Source: Oscillospiraceae bacterium (GTDB lineage: Bacteria > Bacillota > Clostridia > Oscillospirales > Oscillospiraceae). From it: DNA of 7,164 nucleotides. Below, one piece after another: positions 1 to 4,958 of the stretch. The notes beneath the pieces are model-generated. The model worked only from the letters and a program-made list of their open reading frames with translations. It did not search any database and had not been told where the DNA came from. The stretch covers positions 1,587-8,750 of the forward strand of contig JAJBVW010000154.1 of NCBI GenBank assembly GCA_020866945.1, read 5' to 3'. How positions within the stretch are numbered: the stretch's first letter is position 1; the number at the start of each line of letters is the position of its first letter. The position numbers and the translations under genes are program-made.

Positions 1-1
1 A

Positions 2-334
2 AAAGCAGGGCAGACCCAAAACCCGCTACTGTTGCCGCAGGTTTTCCTCGGCTGTCATGTCAAGATAACCCGCCGGGGTCTCCACCACGGCCCCCATCCG
101 GCGGCGGGACTGGGCAATGTCCCGGGCTGTGTTTTTCCGGCCATACAGGGTGTATTCCCCGCTGGACGGCTCCTGCAGGCCGCAAATCAGGCGGATCAGG
201 GTGGTTTTGCCCGCCCCGTTTTTCCCCACGAGGCCGTAGACCGCCCCCTGGGGCACGGCCATGCTCAGCCCGTCCAGGGCCTTACAGTGACCATAGCGCT
301 TTCCCAGGGCGCTGGCGGTGAGAACGTATTCCAT
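2..334 (-). pseudogene. BcrA/LanF-like ABC transporter ATP-binding protein, interrupted by in-frame amber codon and cut by the window edge
   Basis: This is the N-terminal part of a cytoplasmic ABC ATPase of the bacitracin-resistance/lantibiotic-immunity type, which energises a membrane permease. The start is the ATG at 334-332, nine bases after AAGGAGG (350-344); a longer frame up to 376 would run into the promoter. Walker A is GKNGAGKTT, residues 37-45. At the Q-loop position the sequence is VVETPA with Glu85 rather than Gln; this 'E-loop' is known from LanF immunity ATPases. The frame hits TAG at 28-26 after 102 residues (ending ENLRQQ). Reading on past the stop gives RVLGLPCF, which is what I remember following this point in the family (typically QQ-Tyr-RVLGLP), so a single substitution in a Tyr or Gln codon would explain it. 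Signature motif, Walker B and any permease would lie beyond base 1. Either the gene is a recent pseudogene, the TAG is a sequence error, or it is read through. Confidence 0.8.
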
Positions 335-363
335 AAAATATAACCTCCTTGATGGTTTGTCCC

Positions 364-410
364 ATTCTACCAGCAAGGGGTAAAGAGAGCGGTAAAGAAA
401 ACCGTAAAGA
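364..410 (-). promoter_or_regulatory. Promoter of the ABC gene with three 12-bp-spaced TCTTTAC direct repeats (probable response-regulator operator)
   Basis: On the minus strand TCTTTAC occurs three times, at 410-404, 398-392 and 386-380, exactly 12 bp apart, so all on nearly the same face of the helix. Just downstream is an extended -10, TGG-TAGAAT (TAGAAT at 369-364). At 17 bp spacing the -35 hexamer would be CCGCTC, which does not match the consensus and falls inside the repeats. Direct repeats replacing a poor -35 are typical of promoters activated by OmpR-family regulators, and such a regulator is encoded immediately upstream. The assignment to that regulator is inference; the repeats are seen directly. 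Confidence 0.65.
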
Positions 411-415
411 TTTCG

Positions 416-1090
416 TCAATTTTTCTCCTCGTCCCGGAGCCGGAAGCCGATGCCCCACACCGCCTCTATGTAGTCCTCTCCCCCGTCGGCCCGAAGCTTT
501 TTCCGCAGATTGCTGACGTGCATTTTCAGCGACCCCTCCGTGCCGTCCGGGGTGTCCAGGCTGATGCGGTCAAGAAGCTGGGAGCGGGTGACAACCTGAC
601 GGGGATTTTGCATCAGCATTTTCAAGATGGCATACTCCGTCCGGGTCAGCCGCACAGGCTTCTCCCCCACGGCGGCGGCGTGGGTGTCGGTATGCAGCGT
701 AATCTTCCGGAAGGTCAGTACCGGCCCGGCAGGAGCGACATTCTTCCGGCGAAGCTGGACAGCGATACGGGCCAGCAGCTCTTTTGTGTCGAAGGGCTTG
801 GTCACATAGTCGGCGGCTCCGCCCAGGAGAAGGGCGACCTTATTGTCCATGTCCGTCTTGGCGCTGACCACAATGACCGGCGTCCCCTGGATTTTCGGCA
901 GCAAGGCCTCCCCGTTTAATCCCGGCAGCATTAAATCCAAAAGAATCAAATCCGGCCTTACGCTCTCCAGCACCAGCAGCGCCTCCGTGCCGGAATAGGC
1001 CCGGCTCACGGCGTAGCCCTCTCTGGTGAGAAGCTCCTCCAGCATATCCCCGATGGCAGCGTCGTCGTCAACAATCAGTATGCCCGCCAT
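416..1090 (-). CDS. OmpR/PhoB-family two-component response regulator
   Basis: A cytoplasmic DNA-binding regulator of 224 residues, normal length for the family. The receiver domain (about 1-115) has the acidic pocket DDD at 8-10, phosphoacceptor Asp52 in LLDLMLPG, Ser76 in VVSAK, Tyr95, and Lys98 in TKPF. The C-terminal winged helix (about 125-220) has the RLTRTEYAIL start, the recognition-helix segment MHVSNLRKKL and the closing hairpin VWGIGFRL. I chose the ATG at 1090, which overlaps the TGA of the upstream hydrolase gene as TGATG; an in-frame GTG one codon earlier is possible. Regulators of this type in gut Firmicutes usually sit in regulator-kinase-ABC-permease operons controlling peptide-antibiotic resistance. 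Here an ABC gene follows after 82 bp but no kinase is present. The regulator's partner kinase is therefore unknown, and control of the ABC promoter is inferred from the repeats at 380-410. Confidence 0.93.
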   Translation of the reverse strand: MAGILIVDDDAAIGDMLEELLTREGYAVSRAYSGTEALLVLESVRPDLILLDLMLPGLNGEALLPKIQGTPVIVVSAKTDMDNKVALLLGGAADYVTKPFDTKELLARIAVQLRRKNVAPAGPVLTFRKITLHTDTHAAAVGEKPVRLTRTEYAILKMLMQNPRQVVTRSQLLDRISLDTPDGTEGSLKMHVSNLRKKLRADGGEDYIEAVWGIGFRLRDEEKN

Positions 1091-1833
1091 CACAGATCTA
1101 TGGCCCAGGAGCGGCCGGGCTGTCCAAGGGAGTGAAAGACCGTCTTGGCCGTCAGGTGCTTGGCCTCCGCTATAAACCGCTGGGCCACGTCGTATTCCTC
1201 CCAGGTGTGCATGGGAAACAGGTGGTCAATATCCGCGATGGACAGCAGATAGTCCATGCCCAGGCACATATCCCCCTCCTGCCGTGGGTCTAAGGGGTCG
1301 AAGGCTAGGTGGATATGGCGGCCCCGGAGATATTCAATTTCCTGCTTATAGTCCGCCACCATCTGCCGGTTCTCCTCCTCCGGCTCGCCGGGCCAGCTCC
1401 ACCAGTGCAAATCCCCCGCGTGGTAAAGGCTTTTGCCCTTATATTCCAGGAAGAAGGCAGCCCCGGCATCGGTGGAGCGAAGGGCGTGAACATGAACGGC
1501 ATCCCCCGCCCCGTCGGGAAACGACCCGTCCGCCCAGGTGGGAAGGAAGCATATCTCCCGCTCGTCCATGGCAAGGCCCGCCTCCCGCATGGCCCTGCGG
1601 ACGGCGCTTTTCGCCTCGGTGGAGATGATGTATTCCGTCTCCCGCTGGGCGGTGAACTGGGTGAGGATGGCGGGGCTGAAGTGGTCGGGATGGCTGTGGC
1701 TGACGAACACCAGCAGCTTTTTCTCCGCCGCCAGCGTCGGCAGAGGGCCTTTATAGTAGTCGAACAGCATATAGCAGTCCTCCCACTCCACCAAAAAGCC
1801 GCTGTGTGTAATATAGGTGACGGTCACGGTCAT
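1090..1833 (-). CDS. MBL-fold metallo-hydrolase
   Basis: A 247-residue metallo-beta-lactamase-fold protein, presumably a cytoplasmic metal-dependent hydrolase; the substrate cannot be told from sequence. The metal motif is SHSHPDH, giving His46, His48, Asp50 and His51. A second metal-ligand region is HAGD, with Asp141, and a late His209 lies in FPMHTW. The stretch FDPLDPRQEGD (178-188) resembles the UlaG-like/short MBL branch that carries a conserved D-P-R near the last ligand. The start is the ATG at 1833-1831, seven bases after AAAGGAG (1847-1841). A longer frame reaching 2016 is rejected because it covers the promoter and has no ribosome binding site. Its TGA overlaps the response regulator's ATG, so the two are probably co-transcribed and translationally coupled. 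No signal peptide is seen. Confidence 0.88.
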   Translation of the reverse strand: MTVTVTYITHSGFLVEWEDCYMLFDYYKGPLPTLAAEKKLLVFVSHSHPDHFSPAILTQFTAQRETEYIISTEAKSAVRRAMREAGLAMDEREICFLPTWADGSFPDGAGDAVHVHALRSTDAGAAFFLEYKGKSLYHAGDLHWWSWPGEPEEENRQMVADYKQEIEYLRGRHIHLAFDPLDPRQEGDMCLGMDYLLSIADIDHLFPMHTWEEYDVAQRFIAEAKHLTAKTVFHSLGQPGRSWAIDL

Positions 1834-1894
1834 AACGGCGCTCCTTTCTATTGATTCATCTGCGCGGCACGCAGTTAAATTTATATCTACCGCC

Positions 1895-1923
1895 ATTATA
1901 GCATACCCCGAAAGGGGACGCCA
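1895..1923 (-). promoter_or_regulatory. Promoter of the MBL-response regulator operon
   Basis: On the minus strand a perfect TATAAT (1900-1895) is preceded by TGC, an extended -10. The -35 position at 17 bp spacing (TGGCGT, 1923-1918) is poor. The spacer between them holds a perfect 4+4 inverted repeat, CCCC-TTTC-GGGG (1917-1906), which could be an operator or chance. The leader to the ATG at 1833 is about 55 bases. Confidence 0.6.
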
Positions 1924-1948
1924 TATGGATAAATGGTCAAAAAAACAG

Positions 1949-1977
1949 TTGCCTTTTGGGGCAAATTGTGATAACAT
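1949..1977 (+). promoter_or_regulatory. Promoter of rpmE
   Basis: TTGCCT at 1949-1954, a 17-bp spacer, then TAACAT at 1972-1977 with TG one base upstream (extended -10). Each hexamer matches four of six consensus bases. It points away from the MBL promoter, so the two genes are divergently transcribed from back-to-back promoters. Confidence 0.55.
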
Positions 1978-1986
1978 ATGCTTTGC

Positions 1987-2019
1987 GTCTTGTAACGGCG
2001 GCATGGCCGCACTCAAGAC
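1987..2019 (+). promoter_or_regulatory. Hairpin in the rpmE 5' leader, possible L31 autoregulatory element
   Basis: The untranslated leader can fold into a two-part stem. The outer stem is GTCTTG (1987-1992) with CAAGAC (2014-2019). The inner stem is GCGGC (1998-2002) with GCCGC (2006-2010), closed by a three-base loop. The internal loop is asymmetric (five bases on the left, three on the right). It ends 11 bases before the ribosome binding site at 2030-2037. Ribosomal protein leaders that bind their own product are known for several proteins, L31 among them; assignment here is inference from position and shape only. Confidence 0.4.
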
Positions 2020-2041
2020 AGCCTGATATGAGGTGATTCAA

Positions 2042-2242
2042 ATGAAGGAAGGCATCCATCCTAAGTATTATCAAACCACCATCCGCTGCGCCTGCGGCAA
2101 CGTGATTGAGACCGGCTCCACACGGGAGAACATCACCGTCGAAATCTGCTCCAAGTGCCACCCGTTCTTCACCGGCAAGCAGAAGCTTGTAGACACCAGC
2201 GGCCGCGTGGACAAGTTCAACCGCAAGTACGGCCTGAACTAA
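2042..2242 (+). CDS. rpmE: 50S ribosomal protein L31
   Basis: A 66-residue ribosomal large-subunit protein, the same length as Bacillus subtilis RpmE. It is recognised by the start MKEGIHPKYY, the middle CSKCHPFFTGKQK and the end VDKFNRKYG. It is the zinc-binding (C+) form, with Cys16, Cys18, Cys36 and Cys39. The ATG at 2042 is chosen because AGGTGATT (2031-2038), a good anti-16S match, precedes it. An in-frame GTG at 2033 lies inside that site and is rejected. It is the only plus-strand gene, divergent from the MBL gene and convergent with the flavin oxidoreductase. It has its own promoter, a structured leader and a terminator, so it is monocistronic. Confidence 0.96.
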   Translation: MKEGIHPKYYQTTIRCACGNVIETGSTRENITVEICSKCHPFFTGKQKLVDTSGRVDKFNRKYGLN

Positions 2243-2252
2243 ATCTCCCAGC

Positions 2253-2295
2253 ATTTTGGCAGCTCTGGGTTATCCCGACTATATACTGCCGAAAT
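2253..2295 (+). other. Stem-loop between rpmE and its terminator
   Basis: ATTTTGGCAG (2253-2262) pairs with CTGCCGAAAT (2286-2295) over ten positions, one of them a U.G wobble. Inside, GGG (2267-2269) pairs with CCC (2274-2276) around a TTAT loop. No gene is seen in 2243-2311. It could be a 3' UTR structure of the rpmE transcript or chance. Confidence 0.3.
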
Positions 2296-2311
2296 TGAAC
2301 ATCAAAAAGCA

Positions 2312-2348
2312 AAAGCCGGTGCATCGTGTTCAGCGATGCACCGGCTTT
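2312..2348. terminator. Bidirectional intrinsic terminator between rpmE and the oxidoreductase gene
   Basis: A perfect 15-bp stem, AAAGCCGGTGCATCG (2312-2326) with its reverse complement (2334-2348), around a seven-base loop. It has A-rich sequence on its left side (CAAAAAGCAAAAG) and a short T-run on the right (CTTTCC). The A/T ends let it work for plus-strand rpmE and, as T-rich RNA, for the minus-strand oxidoreductase that ends at 2399. Confidence 0.85.
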
Positions 2349-2380
2349 CCATATAAGAGCAGTTGTTTGATTGGCTTATG

Positions 2381-2405
2381 TATCTGATACCGCCTGTATC
2401 AGATA
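2381..2405. repeat. Perfect 10-bp inverted repeat spanning the oxidoreductase stop codon
   Basis: TATCTGATAC (2381-2390), five bases CGCCT, then GTATCAGATA (2396-2405). The right arm overlaps the last codons and TGA (2401-2399) of the minus-strand oxidoreductase gene. It is AT-rich and has no T-run, so it is unlikely to be the main terminator. It could be an mRNA end stabiliser or a protein binding site. Confidence 0.6.
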
Positions 2406-4360
2406 ATATCCATGGCGGCGAACATCCCATCCCTGGTGGCCTGCAATATCCGGGCGGGCTTTTTGCAGTCGCCGATCACCGCCGTCCGGGGGCAGACGGT
2501 CATCAGCGGCTCCAGCTCATCGGCGGGGCTGCGGAAGCCCAGGGCGTAGTAGACGCTGTCCGCCTCATAGAACACCTCTGTTCCATCCGGGGCCAGGGCC
2601 TTCACGCCTTCCGGCGTCACCTCCGTTACTTGGGTGGAGCAGTGGATGCTCATGCTCTCCGGCTTGAAGATGCGGAACGCCTCCTTATGGCTCCACAGGG
2701 CGTCTCTGGCGTAATCGTCCAGCATTTCCAACACCTCTACCTGGTGGCCGGTGTCCCCCAGGTGCATGGCTACCTCTATACCCACCTGGCCGCCGCCAAT
2801 CATCACGCACTTCTTCCCCGGTGTCTCCGTGTAGACGTTCAGGGCGTATTTGGCGTTTTCATGCAGACCGGGAATCCGGGGTGCCACGGGACGGCCGCCA
2901 ATCGCCAATATCACCGCGTCCGGGGCAAAGTTCTCAATGGTCTCCCTCGTCACCGTGACCCCAAGCTGCACATCCACTCCGGCCCGATAGCCCCGGTTCG
3001 CCAGGTGGTCGCGGAACTTCCTCATATCGTCCTTGTGGCAGTCATAGTCCGTGTACCACAGCGCGCCGCCGAGCTTCTGGCCCTTGTCCATCAGGGTCAC
3101 CCGATGGCCCCGCTCCGCCGCCGTCAGGGCGGCGTACATCCCGCCGGGGCCGCCGCCTACCACCAGCACCTTCTGGCCCGGCTCCTTCACCTTCGGCGAC
3201 CACTCCAGCCGGAGCTGCCGCATAGAGGTGGGATTCACCGTACACTCGAAGGGGGCCACCTGCACCCGCTTGTCCGGATCGGAGGCCAGAGGATTGAAGC
3301 AGGAGCAGCGCAGGCAGGGCATGATCTCGTCCTCCTTCCCCCGGGCGACCTTGTTCACGAAGTCCGGATCTGCCAGCATCTGACGGCCCAGGGCCACAAA
3401 ATCGCACTTCCCGGAGGCGATGGCCTCCTCGATCTGCTCCGGGCTGTTGAAGCCGCCCACAGCGGTAACGGGAATATGCACCGCCGCCTTGATGGCCGCC
3501 GCCAAGTCCAGATTGCACCCATGGGGGTGGTAAATGCTAGAGAAGGCCTTGGATTCCACGTGGTTGTGATACATCCCGGAGGTGACGTGGATGATGTCCA
3601 CCTTGTCCTGGATGATTTTCGCAAACTCCACCGCCTCGGAAAGCTCCAGACCGCCGGGAACCCGCTCGGCCCCGGACATACGGTACTCGATGAGGAAATC
3701 CTCTCCGCAGGCTTTGCGGATATGGTCGATGACCATCAGAGGGAACCGGGCGCGGTTTTCCATGGAGCCGCCGTATTTGTCCGTCCGCTTGTTGGTCAGC
3801 GGGGAGATATACTGCCCCAGAAGCCAGCCGTGGCCGCCGTGGAGCATGACCATCTGGAACCCGGCGAGCTTGGCCCCCAATGCCGCCGCCGCGAAGTGGG
3901 AGGCCACCTCCTCCATGTCCTGCTCTGTCATCTCCTCCACCTGGATCCCGTCCTCCCGGACAAAAGCCGAGGGGCCGAAGGGGTCTTTCCCATCCTTAAT
4001 GGTGGCCGGATGGTTCACCGCCCCGGTTTGGTTCAGCTCCACTGAGGCCACCGCCCCATGGCGGGTGATGCTCTCTGCCAGAACGAACAACGCCTCCTGG
4101 TGATAGACCGACTTATTGGGGGTATAGAAATCAATGGTGTGGTCATGCCGGGCGGAGCGGTCGTCGTCCACGAAGGACTCTGTGACGGTGACGCAGGACA
4201 CCCCGCCCCGCGCCCGCACCTCATAGCCGTTGATGCACTCCGGCGTAGGCGTTCCGCCGGGGAACACCGTCCTGTCCGTGGTCTTGGGCGCGTCCATGAC
4301 CCGGTTTTTAAATGTCACGCCCTTGATTGTCAGCGGCGCGAATATGTGCGGATATTTCAT
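2399..4360 (-). CDS. Old yellow enzyme/2,4-dienoyl-CoA reductase-type FMN, Fe-S and FAD oxidoreductase (BaiCD/FadH-like)
   Basis: A 653-residue NAD(P)H-dependent ene-reductase-like flavoenzyme, normal length for FadH/BaiCD-type proteins. Domains in order: an FMN TIM barrel (about 1-345), with HGGHGWLL at 174-181, the SPLTNKRTDKYGGSMENR block at 186-203 and ALGRQMLADPD at 323-333; a cysteine cluster (Cys349, 352, 354, 373); then a two-nucleotide module with GGGPGG (402-407) for FAD and GGGQVG (522-527) for NAD(P)H, ending in AVIGDCKKPA. The start ATG at 4360 follows AGGAG by nine bases. Odd points: Trp179 replaces the usual proton-donor Tyr, the family's QLxHxGR reads ELNQTGA (108-114), and the cysteine spacing is C-x2-C-x-C-x18-C rather than C-x2-C-x3-C-x11-C. 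It stands alone and shares a terminator with rpmE. The substrate is unknown; an unsaturated acid, a steroid or bile-acid intermediate, or another alpha,beta-unsaturated compound are only family-level guesses. Confidence 0.9.
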   Translation of the reverse strand: MKYPHIFAPLTIKGVTFKNRVMDAPKTTDRTVFPGGTPTPECINGYEVRARGGVSCVTVTESFVDDDRSARHDHTIDFYTPNKSVYHQEALFVLAESITRHGAVASVELNQTGAVNHPATIKDGKDPFGPSAFVREDGIQVEEMTEQDMEEVASHFAAAALGAKLAGFQMVMLHGGHGWLLGQYISPLTNKRTDKYGGSMENRARFPLMVIDHIRKACGEDFLIEYRMSGAERVPGGLELSEAVEFAKIIQDKVDIIHVTSGMYHNHVESKAFSSIYHPHGCNLDLAAAIKAAVHIPVTAVGGFNSPEQIEEAIASGKCDFVALGRQMLADPDFVNKVARGKEDEIMPCLRCSCFNPLASDPDKRVQVAPFECTVNPTSMRQLRLEWSPKVKEPGQKVLVVGGGPGGMYAALTAAERGHRVTLMDKGQKLGGALWYTDYDCHKDDMRKFRDHLANRGYRAGVDVQLGVTVTRETIENFAPDAVILAIGGRPVAPRIPGLHENAKYALNVYTETPGKKCVMIGGGQVGIEVAMHLGDTGHQVEVLEMLDDYARDALWSHKEAFRIFKPESMSIHCSTQVTEVTPEGVKALAPDGTEVFYEADSVYYALGFRSPADELEPLMTVCPRTAVIGDCKKPARILQATRDGMFAAMDII

Positions 4361-4380
4361 CGTTTTCTTCTCCTATATTT

Positions 4381-4740
4381 TCTAATATAAATGGCTATGT
4401 AGTGCTTTTTCTCGAAATATTTAAGATTTTTACGCCAGATTAATCACAATTATATCGTAACGCCTGTCTATTCCGTTGTCAAGCCCAAGGCTTTTCTCAC
4501 GAGTAACATCGGCAAAGCCACTGATTTCAATACGCTGCATACCCGTCATCCTCCTTAAGGATAACATATGATTATTTTGGTATGCAAGAGTCAATGCACT
4601 GTCCAATACTTCATTTTTTGACAGATTAAGCAACAACTATATTGAAATAATTCGATACAGCATGAAATAAATTGACATAAATTATTCCATTTTCATCACA
4701 TTTTCAAGCACACGCTGGTGGCATAAAACAGTCTGCATCG
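4381..4740. other. AT-rich island between the oxidoreductase and the recombinase module
   Basis: Hand count gives 128 G/C in 360 bases (about 36%), against roughly 60-70% in flanking genes. It contains no ORF with a recognisable family apart from the 36-codon minus-strand frame at 4430-4540. The rest (about 4541-4820) shows no gene I can support. The composition break suggests DNA of different origin or a decayed gene. Confidence 0.6.
4430..4540 (-). CDS. Hypothetical 36-residue ORF with strong ribosome binding site
   Basis: The ATG at 4540-4538 follows a perfect AAGGAGG (4556-4550) with a nine-base spacer, and the frame runs 36 codons to TAA at 4432-4430. The product is short, has no signal peptide or membrane segment, and contains IEISGFAD near its start and GIDRRYDIIVI near its end. 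That order faintly recalls the C-terminal end of OmpA/MotB-like domains (I-x-I-x-G-[YF], then N/D-R-R-V-x-I), so it may be a remnant of such a gene; this is weak. The same frame is open upstream to 4636, but only from a TTG without a ribosome binding site. A TTGACT lies upstream at about 4592-4587, without a good -10 at normal spacing. It ends 69 bp before the oxidoreductase start on the same strand, so it could also be a leader ORF. Confidence 0.35.
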   Translation of the reverse strand: MQRIEISGFADVTREKSLGLDNGIDRRYDIIVINLA

Positions 4741-4762
4741 GTGACAATCTGACCCCGTCCAT

Positions 4763-4812
4763 GCGAATCCCCCAAGTCGGCGTCTCTGTGGGCGCTGGCC
4801 TGGGGGATTTGC
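4763..4812 (+). repeat. Long imperfect inverted repeat / RNA hairpin
   Basis: Bases 4763-4783 pair with 4792-4812 over 21 positions, with one mismatch (A4775/C4800) and an eight-base loop. The core is AATCCCCCA with TGGGGGATT. Four of the pairs are G.T and become G.U wobbles only if the plus strand is transcribed; on the minus strand they would be A.C mismatches. This favours a structured plus-strand RNA over a minus-strand one, or a DNA site. It lies beyond the 3' end of the recombinase gene. Confidence 0.45.
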
Positions 4813-4820
4813 TTCATATT

Positions 4821-4958
4821 TTACGCCGCTGCCTGCTGCACTTCCAGCATGGTCTCTATAAATATGCCGTACCCCCGCGTCGGGTCGTTTACCAATACAT
4901 AGGTAAACCAATGATACCGCCCATTAACGCTTTGGCAGGCGAGGATATAGGTCGATTT
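4821..4958 (-). pseudogene. C-terminal fragment of an unidentified protein, overlapping the recombinase 3' end
   Basis: This is a 45-codon open stretch bounded upstream by an in-frame TAG (4961-4959) and ending with TAA at 4823-4821. It has no ATG, GTG or TTG near its beginning and no ribosome binding site. The translation looks like real protein, not shadow: it is aromatic-rich (YHWFTYV), then VNDPTRGYGIFIE, and closes MLEVQQAAA. Its first 35 bases overlap the recombinase coding end in another frame. I do not recognise the family. The likeliest reading is the tail of a gene broken by insertion or deletion beside the recombinase. A genuine small gene with an unseen start is less likely. Confidence 0.4.
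4887..4908. repeat. 7-bp inverted repeat just beyond the recombinase stop
   Basis: GTTTACC (4887-4893), eight bases AATACATA, then GGTAAAC (4902-4908), beginning 16 bases downstream of the recombinase TAA. Large serine recombinases often lie next to their attachment site, whose core is flanked by imperfect inverted arms, so this is a candidate half or full site. The arms are short and chance is possible. Confidence 0.25.

Noticed and set aside
1834..2016. 61-residue N-terminal extension of the MBL protein
   Set aside because: It would cover the extended -10 TATAAT promoter and has no ribosome binding site; the ATG at 1833 has a good one and begins where the family fold begins.
2033..2041. 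GTG start for rpmE
   Set aside because: This GTG is part of the ribosome binding site for the ATG at 2042, which gives the standard L31 length and N-terminus.
2363..4045. 560-codon plus-strand open frame
   Set aside because: It is the exact antisense of the flavin oxidoreductase, rich in His, Pro, Gly and Arg with no domain; it is a GC-rich shadow.
4541..4636. TTG-started 68-codon version of the small minus-strand ORF
   Set aside because: The TTG directly follows a stop, has no ribosome binding site, and the strong AAGGAGG lies inside this frame and points to the ATG at 4540.
4704..4817. 37-codon minus-strand ORF after the gene fragment
   Set aside because: No ribosome binding site, unremarkable composition, and it is laid over the long inverted repeat.
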